A stretch of 64,000 nucleotides of DNA from positions 1,116,001 through 1,180,000 of the forward strand of contig NZ_LR880474.1 of the NCBI RefSeq assembly GCF_904066215.1, written 5' to 3'. Each line of letters begins with the position of its first letter. The stretch's first letter is position 1. The position numbers were made by a program, and so were the translations under genes. The notes beneath the pieces were generated by a model. That model did no database searches and was not told the origin of the DNA. It saw only the letters and a list, made by a program, of their open reading frames with translations. Shown here piece by piece: positions 34,635 to 42,397 of this stretch. Source of the DNA: Microbacterium sp. Nx66. GTDB taxonomy: Bacteria > Actinomycetota > Actinomycetes > Actinomycetales > Microbacteriaceae.

Positions 34635-36032
34635 ATGACGGAGGAGACGGCGGCAGCGCAGGACGCGATCGACGCCTTCCTCGAGTCCCACCTCGCTGAG
34701 ATGGTCGAGCGGCTGTCGGCCTGGGTCGAGATCCCCTCCGTCTCGGCGGCCCCCGAGCGTCGGATGGACGGGGTGCGATCCGCGCATTGGATCGCCGCAG
34801 AGCTGCGCGACGCGGGCTTCACGACGTCGCTGCTCCCGGCGGGCGATGCGGTGACCGTGTTCGCCGAGCGCGAGGGCGCGCCGGGGTCACCCACGGTCCT
34901 CGTCTACACGCACCACGACGTCCGCCACGCCAAGGCGGAGGAGTGGAACGAGACGGCGCCGTTCGCGCCGGTGCTCCGAGAAGGGCGGCTCTACGGGCGC
35001 GGCGCGTCGGACGCGAAGGGCCAGGCCCTCGCGCACGTCTGGGCGCACCGGGCGGTCGAGGCCGTGGACGGCGTCGGAGCCGGGGTGCACCTCAAGCTGC
35101 TCATCGACGGCGAGGAGGAGATCGGCTCCCCGCACCTCAAGGACCTCCTGGAGGCCGACCCCGACCGGTTCGCGTGCGACCTCGTCGTCTTCTCCGACAC
35201 CCTGCAGTGGGAGGTCGACTCCCCGGCTCCGGTCACCTCGATGCGGGGGACGCTCACCGCGACGCTCACGGTGCAGGGGCCCGACCGGGACGTGCACAGC
35301 GGTGCCGCCTCCGGCGTGACGGTGAATCCTGCCCTCGTGCTCTCCCGCGTGCTCGCGCAGCTGCACGACGAGGACGGCGGGATCGCCATCCCCGGATTCC
35401 ATGACGGCGTGGCCCCGCTCAGCGACGAGCGCGCTGCGGAACTGGACGCGTTGCCCTTCGACCCCGAGGACTGGACGCGGCGTACCGAGACCAGGGTCAT
35501 CGTGGGGGAGGAGGGCTTCACCCCGAAGGAGCGCCTCTGGGTGCGCCCGGCCATCGAGGTGATCTCGCTGCTCGCCGGAGACCCGGAGGGCATCGAGCGC
35601 TCCGTGATCCCGCGGGAGGCCATGGCCTCGCTGAGCATCCGAACCGTCGCCGATCAGCGTAACCACGACGTCGCCGACGCGCTCCGCGCCTTCATCGCCG
35701 ACGTGATGCCCGCCGAGGCGACGTATCGCCTCGAGGTCGACGAGGACATCGCGCAGGAACCGTATGTCTCTCGTCCCGGACCCTATCGGGACGCCCTGGA
35801 GCGGGCCCTCGCCCGCGGTTACGGTCGCGCGGTGCGGGGGAGGATGGGCAACGCCGGGGGAGGGCCGGCCGAGCTGCTGTCCCGGGAACTCGGCGCCCCG
35901 GTCGTGTTCCTCGGCACCGGGCTGCCCGAGGACCACTGGCATGCGAGCGACGAGAGCATCGATCTGCGCATGCTGGTCCGCGGCGCTGCGACCCTCGCGC
36001 ATCTGTGGCGCGAGCTCGCCGCCGCCTCATGA
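34635..36032 (+). CDS. M20 family dipeptidase/metallopeptidase
   Basis: A 465-residue M20 metallopeptidase (CNDP/carnosinase-like or DapE-like). Metal ligands lie in VLVYTHHDVRHA (His...Asp), YGRGASDAKGQ (Asp), IDGEEEIGSPHL (catalytic Glu and bridging Glu) and SDTL (Asp); a C-terminal His is in LPEDHWHASDES. The dimerisation (lid) domain spans about 215-340. Length matches dipeptidases that cleave small peptides in the cytoplasm. The ATG at 34635 comes seven bases after CAGTCT, a possible leaderless -10. Confidence 0.9.
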   Translation: MTEETAAAQDAIDAFLESHLAEMVERLSAWVEIPSVSAAPERRMDGVRSAHWIAAELRDAGFTTSLLPAGDAVTVFAEREGAPGSPTVLVYTHHDVRHAKAEEWNETAPFAPVLREGRLYGRGASDAKGQALAHVWAHRAVEAVDGVGAGVHLKLLIDGEEEIGSPHLKDLLEADPDRFACDLVVFSDTLQWEVDSPAPVTSMRGTLTATLTVQGPDRDVHSGAASGVTVNPALVLSRVLAQLHDEDGGIAIPGFHDGVAPLSDERAAELDALPFDPEDWTRRTETRVIVGEEGFTPKERLWVRPAIEVISLLAGDPEGIERSVIPREAMASLSIRTVADQRNHDVADALRAFIADVMPAEATYRLEVDEDIAQEPYVSRPGPYRDALERALARGYGRAVRGRMGNAGGGPAELLSRELGAPVVFLGTGLPEDHWHASDESIDLRMLVRGAATLAHLWRELAAAS

Positions 36033-36176
36033 CTCCGCCGGGGGATGCGAGGAGGAGGCTCGTCCCCCGGCGGGCTACGCTGGACGCAGGCGCCACCGCC
36101 CGGTGCCCGGTCGCAGGAGCCCGGCGCGGACGGCGCCTGCGAACCTGACACCGACGGCTTGAGGAGAACGACGCCG

Positions 36177-36746
36177 ATGACCGACACCCAGATCTTCGAG
36201 CCCGAGGGCCGCGCCATCCCCTTCGTCGATGAGGGCGATGGGCCGGTCAAGCTGGTGCTCATCCAGGAGCGCGGCCTGGCCGCCGACGTGCTCGGAGTGG
36301 TCGGTCACTACCTGGCGGAGGAGGCCGGATTCCACGTGGTGCGGATCGGCCATCGCGCGGATGACGCAGAGATCTCGGTCGAGGACCGCGTCGCGGACGC
36401 GCTCGCCGTCATCGACCACATCGGCCTCGGCGACACGTGGATCGGCGGGCACGGCTTCGGCGGCACGATCGCGCGGTCGTTCGCGCTCGTTCACCCGGAG
36501 CGCGTGAACGGTCTGGCCCTCCTCGGCGTGGAGGACGTGGACACCCCCCTCGCCCCGGTCATCCCGGTGCTGCTGATCCAGGGGACGGCCGACGAGGTCA
36601 CCCCGCCCGCGAACGCCGAGAGCGTGCGCGCCATGGCTCCGGAACGCGCCAGCATCAAGGTCGTCGAGGGCGGGGATCACCTCTTCCCGATGACGCACCC
36701 CATCGAGACGGCTGTCGTGCTCGAGGAGTATCTCGACTGGGACTGA
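36177..36746 (+). CDS. Alpha/beta hydrolase fold protein lacking the nucleophilic Ser
   Basis: A 189-residue protein of the alpha/beta hydrolase fold. The nucleophile elbow reads GGHGFGGT, so the usual Ser of G-x-S-x-G is Gly. The acid (GTADEV) and the His (GGDHLF) of the triad are kept in their normal places. The lid domain is nearly absent, which explains the short length. It may be a binding protein or act without the Ser. The start is an ATG with a GAGGAGAACG ribosome binding site; upstream codons are unlikely to be translated. Confidence 0.8.
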   Translation: MTDTQIFEPEGRAIPFVDEGDGPVKLVLIQERGLAADVLGVVGHYLAEEAGFHVVRIGHRADDAEISVEDRVADALAVIDHIGLGDTWIGGHGFGGTIARSFALVHPERVNGLALLGVEDVDTPLAPVIPVLLIQGTADEVTPPANAESVRAMAPERASIKVVEGGDHLFPMTHPIETAVVLEEYLDWD

Positions 36747-36765
36747 GCCCGACCCTGTGCACACG

Positions 36766-36798
36766 CGAACGCCGCGGCCGGATCGGCCGCGGCGTTCG
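36766..36798. terminator. Terminator between the alpha/beta hydrolase and HesB-like genes
   Basis: A perfect 14-bp stem (CGAACGCCGCGGCC and its complement) with a five-base GGATC loop lies between two convergent genes and can serve both. Confidence 0.8.
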
Positions 36799-36810
36799 AA
36801 GTCTGAGCTC

Positions 36811-37110
36811 TCAGGCGACCTGAGGGAGCACGGCGAAGGAGACGGAGCCCTCGTCGTCCACGCCCGCGTCGAGCACCTTGTCGTCCAGGGCGGAGGCGGC
36901 GGCCTCGTCGAGGAACAGGCGGGTGCCCGACAGCTCGACGACCTGATCGGCGGGCTCCGGGTCGGCGGTCACGGCGACGGCGAGACGGGCCGCGCCCGTG
37001 TCGTCCTGCGCCTCGGCGGTATGGATGCGCAGCCCAGCGGCCGGCGCGTCGTTCTGACGACTCACGAGGGTCGACACGATGGCGGTGGCGTTGTCGGTGA
37101 GGGTGAGCAT
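36811..37110 (-). CDS. HesB/IscA-like protein without cysteines
   Basis: A 99-residue protein shaped like an A-type iron-sulfur carrier: LTDNATAIVSTLVSRQ at the N-terminus, GLRIHTAE in the first strand and a RLFLDEAAASALDDKVLDAG stretch. True IscA/HesB/ErpA carriers bind the cluster with three cysteines; this sequence contains no cysteine. It should not be called an Fe-S carrier without proof. The ATG at 37110 has a GGAAAGGAGAG ribosome binding site. It is convergent with the alpha/beta hydrolase gene. Confidence 0.8.
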   Translation of the reverse strand: MLTLTDNATAIVSTLVSRQNDAPAAGLRIHTAEAQDDTGAARLAVAVTADPEPADQVVELSGTRLFLDEAAASALDDKVLDAGVDDEGSVSFAVLPQVA

Positions 37111-37217
37111 GAGCTCTCCTTTCCGGTTGGGGCATGACGCGGTCGCGACATGTGCGGACTACGATTCCGCATCGTCCGGATCCGTTCGACCCCCTTGCGC
37201 CTGCGGGGGTGGTGCCT

Positions 37218-37706
37218 TTAGCCTCGCAGCCGCTTGCGGAGGAACACCTGAGCGGTGCCGTCGCCCTGCGGCACCCGCTCGCGCTCCTCGTAGCCGCAGG
37301 ACTCGTACAGCCGGATGTTCGCCTCGCTGAGGCTTCCGGTGAAGAGCTCGGACTCGCGGGCGTCCGAGGCCTTCTCCGCCGCGTCGAGGAGCTTCCTCCC
37401 GATGCCCTCGCCCTGCATGTCGGGGGCGATCGCGATCCGCCCGATCAGGAGCAGGTCGTCGTCCTCGACGAACCGGATCGCCCCCACCAGGCGGCCGTCG
37501 ATCCGTGCGCCGAGCCCGCTCTCCGAGGTGAGCTCTGCCTCCATCTCGGCGAGCGTCTGCGTCAGCGGCGGCATGTCGACGCTGCCGTAGATCGCCGCCT
37601 CGGACACGAAGGCCGCCCGCTGGATCGTGAGCACCTCTCCGGCATCCGCCGCGGTGAGAGGCGCGATGACCACCTCGGGACGATCCTCCTGTGCTGCTGT
37701 TCCCAC
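37218..37706 (-). CDS. GNAT family N-acetyltransferase
   Basis: A 162-residue acetyl-CoA-dependent acyltransferase. The acetyl-CoA loop is in IAIAPDMQGEGIGRKLLDAAE (Q-x-x-G-x-G form, about residues 95-115) and the C-terminal RLYESCGYEERER follows the usual N-x-x-x-x-x-Y-x-x-x-G-F pattern. The acceptor substrate is unknown. Three starts are possible: an ATG at 37772, a GTG at 37706 with a GAGAGAGG ribosome binding site, and a GTG 11 bases after AGGAGG; the second is preferred. It is divergent from dps. Confidence 0.82.
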   Translation of the reverse strand: MGTAAQEDRPEVVIAPLTAADAGEVLTIQRAAFVSEAAIYGSVDMPPLTQTLAEMEAELTSESGLGARIDGRLVGAIRFVEDDDLLLIGRIAIAPDMQGEGIGRKLLDAAEKASDARESELFTGSLSEANIRLYESCGYEERERVPQGDGTAQVFLRKRLRG

Positions 37707-37825
37707 TGTTCCGCCTCTCTCGATGGCCCTGTCGCCTCCCTCACGTTCGGGGGTCCGCCCGGTGGGTGTCAACCCCCTCGAATCGGCTGTGCCGCGGGGC
37801 TACCGTGACAGCAGGAGGTCACACC

Positions 37826-38386
37826 ATGGCAGACACGAAGACCAAGAAGACCGGAAGCTCCAGCAGCAAGAGCGGAGCGACGAAGGCGGGCGTCAAGACC
37901 ACGCGCCAGCAGAATGCGGAGAAGGGGTTCACCGCATCCCCGACCCTCGCGGCGAACCTGCAGGCGGTGCTCGTCGACCTTCTCGAACTCTCGCTGCAGG
38001 GCAAGCAGGCCCACTGGAACGTCGTCGGACGGAACTTCCGCGACACCCACCGTCAGCTCGACGAGATCATCGAGGACGCCCGGACGTTCAGCGACACCAT
38101 CGCGGAGCGCATGCGCGCCCTGCACGCCGTGCCTGACGGGCGCAGCGCCACGATCGCGAAGACGACGACGCTCCCCGAGTTCCCGACCGGTGAGGTGTCG
38201 ACGACGGAGACCATCGACCTCGTCACCGCGCGCCTCGAAGCCGCAGTCGGGACGATGCGCGATGTGCATGACGCCGTCGACGAGGAAGACCCCACGTCCG
38301 CGGATCTGCTGCACGCCGTCATCGAGCGCCTGGAGCAGTTCGCGTGGATGGTGAGCGCGGAGAACCGCAGCCCCGCCGGCCGCTGA
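37826..38386 (+). CDS. dps: DNA starvation/stationary phase protection protein Dps
   Basis: A 186-residue Dps, a dodecameric ferritin-like cage that oxidises iron with peroxide and can coat DNA. The ferroxidase site residues are in LQGKQAHWNVVGRNFRDTHRQLDEI (His, Asp and Glu). A 30-residue Lys/Ser/Thr-rich N-terminal tail (TKTKKTGSSSSKSG) is a likely DNA-binding extension, as in mycobacterial Dps. The ATG at 37826 has a strong AGGAGG ribosome binding site. A hairpin follows the stop codon. Confidence 0.93.
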   Translation: MADTKTKKTGSSSSKSGATKAGVKTTRQQNAEKGFTASPTLAANLQAVLVDLLELSLQGKQAHWNVVGRNFRDTHRQLDEIIEDARTFSDTIAERMRALHAVPDGRSATIAKTTTLPEFPTGEVSTTETIDLVTARLEAAVGTMRDVHDAVDEEDPTSADLLHAVIERLEQFAWMVSAENRSPAGR

Positions 38387-38400
38387 TCAGCCCGCTGTCC

Positions 38401-38443
38401 GACCGCCGCCCCCGTCGCGCTCATGCCGACGAGGGCGGCGGTC
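38401..38443. terminator. Terminator between dps and DUF6328
   Basis: GACCGCCGCCC and its complement form an 11-bp stem, with GTCG/CGAC pairing above a two-base internal loop. It overlaps the end of the convergent DUF6328 gene. Confidence 0.65.
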
Positions 38444-38966
38444 CTTCGTCTGCTCCGACCCGCGCGCGGGCTCGCCGCAGCAGGCCGGGCAGCGCCATCC
38501 ACAGCCCGACCACGAGCAGGAGCGAGGCGATCAGCGCGACGATCCCGGCGGTGCGGCTGACCGTGAAGTCCACGATGAGCGTCGTGACCCCGATCGTGAG
38601 GGGGCCGATCACGAAGAGGTCGATCTTCACCAGGCGCGCCGCCGTCCGGACGAGCTCAGGCTTCAGCCGGCTGCCGAACAGGGCACGATGGATGCCGACG
38701 GGGGCGAGGGCGAGGATGGTGGCGACCGCCGCGAGTGCCACGAGCACGACATACAGGTCGCGCTGGAATTCGTCCATATCGGTGAAGCGCGGCTGGAACG
38801 CCACCGCGAGGAGGAAGCCGGTGAGGATCTGCGTGCCGGTCTGCATCACCCGCAGTTCCTGCAGCAGCTCCTCCCAGTTGCGGTCCGCGCGCTCGTTCGG
38901 GGTCTCGTCGCGGCCGTCATCGCGGTCGTCGCGCTCGTCGGCGCCGCCACGGGATTCTGCTGTCAT
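38421..38966 (-). CDS. DUF6328 family membrane protein
   Basis: A 181-residue protein with an acidic, Asp/Arg-rich N-terminus (about 1-30), the diagnostic NWEELLQELRVMQTGTQILTGFLL segment, and about four transmembrane helices (42-62, 72-95, 115-135, 140-160). Arginine-rich C-terminal region. Function unknown. Close to dps and manganese catalase, so a stress link is possible but unsupported. ATG at 38966 precedes a polar stretch typical of the family. Confidence 0.78.
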   Translation of the reverse strand: MTAESRGGADERDDRDDGRDETPNERADRNWEELLQELRVMQTGTQILTGFLLAVAFQPRFTDMDEFQRDLYVVLVALAAVATILALAPVGIHRALFGSRLKPELVRTAARLVKIDLFVIGPLTIGVTTLIVDFTVSRTAGIVALIASLLLVVGLWMALPGLLRRARARVGADEGPPPSSA

Positions 38967-39047
38967 GGCGATAGTCTCGTGGGCACGATCCGCCGCTGTC
39001 CAGAACCTTGCGCTGCCGGATGGACAGGCCTCAGGAAAGGACCCGAG

Positions 39048-39251
39048 ATGACCCTTCCCCCGATCGACGAATGGTGGCCCGAGCTGTCCGACGATGCGCG
39101 TCGCGCGGTCATCGACAGCGGGTCGCGGCATCTCGACGAGGACGTCCGTGAGGAGATCCGGGAGATCACCGGAGCGGTGGTGGGGATGATCGAGTCGCTG
39201 TCCGACGACGACCTCGCGTACGCCCGGGACCACGCACCCGACGAGGACTGA
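39048..39251 (+). CDS. Small acidic hypothetical protein
   Basis: A 67-residue acidic protein (PIDEWWPELSDDARRAV at the N-terminus; DDDLAYARDHAPDED at the end) with helical character and no cysteine or membrane segment. The ATG is preceded by CAGGAAAGG. It is convergent with the acyltransferase gene and ends four bases before that stop. Similar small acidic proteins of unknown function occur in related actinobacteria. Confidence 0.6.
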   Translation: MTLPPIDEWWPELSDDARRAVIDSGSRHLDEDVREEIREITGAVVGMIESLSDDDLAYARDHAPDED

Positions 39252-39255
39252 GACG

Positions 39256-39840
39256 TCAGCCCTCCGGCTGCTCGGCGGTCTCCTCGCGCAGCCGCGGCTC
39301 CGTGCGACGCTCGGGGCGCACGCCGTGCTTGTCGGCGTAGAACGCGCGGATCCGGTCCATGTCGGCGGCCACGTCGCCCGTGAGGTCGATCGTCGGCCCG
39401 AGGCCCGTCGTCATCGTGTGGCGGTCGACGAAGCCGAGGGTGACCGGCATGCCGGTGGCTCGCGCGATCCGGTAGAAGCCGCTCTTCCAGTACTCGTTGC
39501 CGCCCCGCGTGCCGTCGGGGGTGACGACGAGGCCGAACACCGTCCCGGCATGCACCTGGTCCACGACCTCGCCGACGACGCGCGCCGGATCCGTGCGATC
39601 GACGGCGATGCCCCCGAGCCCGCGCATGATCGGCCCCCGCCAGCCGCGGAACAGGCTCTTCTTGCCCAGCCAGTGCACGTCGATGCCGAGGCGCCACGCG
39701 ATCGCGAGCATGAGCACGAAATCCCAGTTCGAGGTGTGCGGGGCGCCGATCAGGACGGTCGGTCGCGTCGGCGCGGCGTCGGCGACGAGGGTCCACCGGC
39801 TGACGGCCCAGTACACGCGGGCGAGGAATCGTCGGAGCAT
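39256..39840 (-). CDS. 1-acyl-sn-glycerol-3-phosphate acyltransferase-like protein
   Basis: A 194-residue PlsC-like acyltransferase. The HX4D catalytic motif is APHTSNWDF, the substrate motif is GGIAVDR and the PEGTR-like motif is VTPDGTRG. It is shorter than PlsC of E. coli (245 residues) and lacks an N-terminal membrane helix; the acyl acceptor may be a lysophospholipid or another lipid. It stands next to the AhpD-like gene on the same strand, 23 bp apart. Confidence 0.85.
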   Translation of the reverse strand: MLRRFLARVYWAVSRWTLVADAAPTRPTVLIGAPHTSNWDFVLMLAIAWRLGIDVHWLGKKSLFRGWRGPIMRGLGGIAVDRTDPARVVGEVVDQVHAGTVFGLVVTPDGTRGGNEYWKSGFYRIARATGMPVTLGFVDRHTMTTGLGPTIDLTGDVAADMDRIRAFYADKHGVRPERRTEPRLREETAEQPEG

Positions 39841-39863
39841 CCGTCCAGATTAGGCGGAACGGC

Positions 39864-40457
39864 CTATCGATCGCCTGGCGGCGGGGCCCCGGTGGTCCGC
39901 GTGAGAGCCGCGGTGAGCGCCGGGTCCAGCCCCGGGACGTCCTCGACGGGCACGGCCAGCGCGAGAAGAGCCCTGCTGAAGTAGTTGCGCGCCGCCGCCG
40001 CCAGGGTGATGTCCACGATCTGCCGGTCGCTGAACCCCCGGTCTCGCAGCTCCTGCGCATCGGCGTCGGTCATCGCCCCCGGATCGGTCGACAGCCGCGT
40101 GGCGAAGCGGATCACGGCCTGCTCCTGCTCCGTGAAACCGCGGTCGTCTCCCGCGGCGAAGGCGGCGAGTCCTTCCTCGTCGACGACGCCGGCGCGCAGG
40201 GAACGGCGGCCGTGGGCGAGCAGACAGTGCGCGGATCCGATGGCCCGCGCCGCCCCCAGGGTCGCGGCCTCGTAGATCGGCACGCCGATCGACGGGACGA
40301 CCGCGCGGACGAGGGCTTCGAAGGCGGCGTGGGCGTCGGGGTTCACGGCCATGGCCTTGGTGTGAGCGAACACGATGCCGTCGTCGACGAGGTCGCTCTC
40401 GTACATCGCGGCGACGTGGCCGGTCGCGGTGGCCCGTTCGGGAGGGTGGATGATCAT
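39864..40457 (-). CDS. Carboxymuconolactone decarboxylase/AhpD-like protein
   Basis: A 197-residue CMD/AhpD-fold protein. The active site reads SAHCLLAHG, so the first Cys of the canonical CxxC is Ser while the second Cys and the His remain. That suggests a peroxidase-related role without a CxxC disulfide, or a non-redox role. The C-terminal DIT LAAAARNYFSRALLALA helix is typical of the family. The ATG at 40457 has good coding support. Confidence 0.82.
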   Translation of the reverse strand: MIIHPPERATATGHVAAMYESDLVDDGIVFAHTKAMAVNPDAHAAFEALVRAVVPSIGVPIYEAATLGAARAIGSAHCLLAHGRRSLRAGVVDEEGLAAFAAGDDRGFTEQEQAVIRFATRLSTDPGAMTDADAQELRDRGFSDRQIVDITLAAAARNYFSRALLALAVPVEDVPGLDPALTAALTRTTGAPPPGDR

Positions 40458-40571
40458 GGCGCCTCCTCGGCTCCGGGGCGCGCGGCGAGGGTGCGCACCC
40501 CTCGCCGGGAACGATACGCCGCTCTCAGGCCGCAGAGAAGAGCGTGCGGCGCCCGGTGCTCCTGGCAGGCG

Positions 40572-40577
40572 TACGAT
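40572..40577 (+). promoter_or_regulatory. Leaderless promoter -10 (TACGAT) of the 48-residue gene
   Basis: TACGAT ends six bases before the ATG at 40584. This independent promoter is the best support that the small frame is a gene. Confidence 0.45.
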
Positions 40578-40583
40578 CGAGGG

Positions 40584-40730
40584 ATGACCGAATCGAAGCA
40601 GGAGAACACCGGGCAGGACGCGCCGCTCGGGCTGCAGCCGCTGCCGGGTGCGATCGAGCTGCTCGAGGGCGATGCCGCCGGCTACTGCAGCAACGGCGTC
40701 TGCCACATCCCCGCCCCCAAGGAGCGGTGA
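40584..40730 (+). CDS. 48-residue protein with a C-x4-C motif
   Basis: A 48-residue protein ending GYCSNGVCHIPAPKER, with cysteines 35 and 40. The spacing (CSNGVC) suits a metal or Fe-S site or a disulfide. A Leu/Pro-rich middle precedes it. No family is recognised. The six-base spacing from TACGAT indicates a leaderless message. The stop lies about 30 bp before the end of the convergent MFS gene. Confidence 0.6.
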   Translation: MTESKQENTGQDAPLGLQPLPGAIELLEGDAAGYCSNGVCHIPAPKER

Positions 40731-40760
40731 GCAGCAGACGCCGTCGGTGTGGCTGCGCGG

Positions 40761-42236
40761 TCAGTGACCGCCGTGCGCCGCGTCGCCGATGTCGTCGGCG
40801 GGCTTGCGCACCAGCGGGCTGAGCGCGACCGCCGCGAGCGAGATGATCGCCGCGATGAGGAAGGCCGTCCGCGCTCCGGGGGCACCGGCCACGGCCCGCG
40901 ACAGGCCCTCGTCCTCGCCGGCGTGCAGGATCGCCGAGTACGTGACCGTGAGCAGGGCGACGCCGGCCGCCCCGCCGACCTGCTGCAGCGTGTTGAGCAC
41001 CGCCGAGCCGTGCGAGTACAGCGAGCGGTGCAACGACCCGAGCGACGAGGAGAACAGCGGCGTGAACGACATCGCGAGGCCGACCGACATGGCCGCCTGC
41101 ACGATGATCAGCAGCCACCACACGGTGTGCTCTCCGACCGTCGAATAGAAGAACAGCGCCGCCGAGACGAGGATCGTCCCGGGGATGAGCAGCGGACGGG
41201 TGCCCTTCGCGTCGTAGACGCGGCCCATGATCGGACCGAGCAGGCCCATCAGCACCGAACCGGGGAGCAGGATGAGGCCCGACTCCAGCGCGGTCAGTCC
41301 CGCCACGTTCTGCAGGTACTGCGGCAGCAGCGTCAGGGTGCCGAACATCGACAACGCCAGGATCGTCATGATGATGACGGCCAGCGAGAAGTTCGCCGAG
41401 CGGAACACGCGCAGGTCGAGCAGGGCGTCGTCGACGCGCTGCAGCACGATCTGACGCCAGACGAACAGGGCGAGCGAGACGGCGCCGACGACCAGAGCGA
41501 TGACGCCGGTCGTGCCGCCCGATCCGCCCTCGCCGCCGAACTGGCTGAGGCCGAAGACGATGCCGCCGAAGCCGAGCGCCGCGAGCGGGATGGACAGCAC
41601 GTCGAGCGGAGCCTTGCGGGTCTCGCCGAGGTTGGTCATCCACTTCGCGCCCATGGCGAGCGAGATCAGGGCGATGGGCAGCACGATGGCGAACAGCGCG
41701 CGCCAGTTGAACGCGTCGAGCACGGCCCCCGCGAGCGTCGGGCCGATCGCGGGAGCGAGCGAGATGACGAGACCGACGCGGCCCATCATGCGACCGCGGG
41801 ACTGCGCGGGCACGACGTTCATGATCGTCGTCATCAGCAGCGGCATCATGATCCCCGTGCCGGCGGCCTGGATCACGCGGCCCACGAGCAGCACCGAGAA
41901 GCCGGGCGCCACGAAAGCCACGAGCGTGCCGAGCGAGAACGCCGTCATCGCGGCGATGAAGACCTGCCGGGTCGTGAAGCGCTGCAGGATGAAGCCGGTG
42001 GTCGGGATGACCACCGCCATCGTCAGCATGAACGCGCTCGTCAGCCACTGTCCGAGCTCGGGCGGGATGCCGAGGTCGGTGTTCAGATGCGGGATCGCGA
42101 TGCCCATCGTCGTCTCGTTGAGGATGGCGACGAAGGCGGCGACGAGCAGCAGCCAGATGACCCGCATGTCCTTGCGCGGGATCTCCCCGTGCGATGCGGG
42201 GGGCGTCGTGATGGAGCCGGTATCGACGGCAGACAT
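40761..42236 (-). CDS. MFS transporter, DHA2-type drug exporter
   Basis: A 491-residue member of the major facilitator superfamily with about 14 transmembrane helices. The first helix begins VIWLLLVAAFVAILNETTMGIAIPHLNTDLG, the DHA2 start, and motif C-like APAIGPTLAGAVLDAFNWRALFAIVLP lies in helix 5. Members export drugs, dyes or bile salts, coupled to protons. The substrate is unknown. The start at 42236 (M-SAVDTGS) is preferred to upstream ATGs. A gap of about 160 bp separates it from the divergent ABC exporter gene. Confidence 0.9.
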   Translation of the reverse strand: MSAVDTGSITTPPASHGEIPRKDMRVIWLLLVAAFVAILNETTMGIAIPHLNTDLGIPPELGQWLTSAFMLTMAVVIPTTGFILQRFTTRQVFIAAMTAFSLGTLVAFVAPGFSVLLVGRVIQAAGTGIMMPLLMTTIMNVVPAQSRGRMMGRVGLVISLAPAIGPTLAGAVLDAFNWRALFAIVLPIALISLAMGAKWMTNLGETRKAPLDVLSIPLAALGFGGIVFGLSQFGGEGGSGGTTGVIALVVGAVSLALFVWRQIVLQRVDDALLDLRVFRSANFSLAVIIMTILALSMFGTLTLLPQYLQNVAGLTALESGLILLPGSVLMGLLGPIMGRVYDAKGTRPLLIPGTILVSAALFFYSTVGEHTVWWLLIIVQAAMSVGLAMSFTPLFSSSLGSLHRSLYSHGSAVLNTLQQVGGAAGVALLTVTYSAILHAGEDEGLSRAVAGAPGARTAFLIAAIISLAAVALSPLVRKPADDIGDAAHGGH

Positions 42237-42385
42237 GGGCGGCCTCCAGGGCATCGGAAGAAAAAGAGATGTGCGAGAGTTCGCGAGAGTCATTCAGCGT
42301 AACGGGTCGGTGGGACATTTCATTCCGATCCCTGCGATATCCGCCCTGAGCGGAGACGGCGGCCCGCGGTGTCCGCCGTCCTGAG

Positions 42386-42391
42386 TACGCT
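42386..42391 (+). promoter_or_regulatory. Leaderless promoter -10 (TACGCT) of the ABC exporter gene
   Basis: TACGCT ends six bases before the ATG at 42398. Confidence 0.45.
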
Positions 42392-42397
42392 GGCGCC

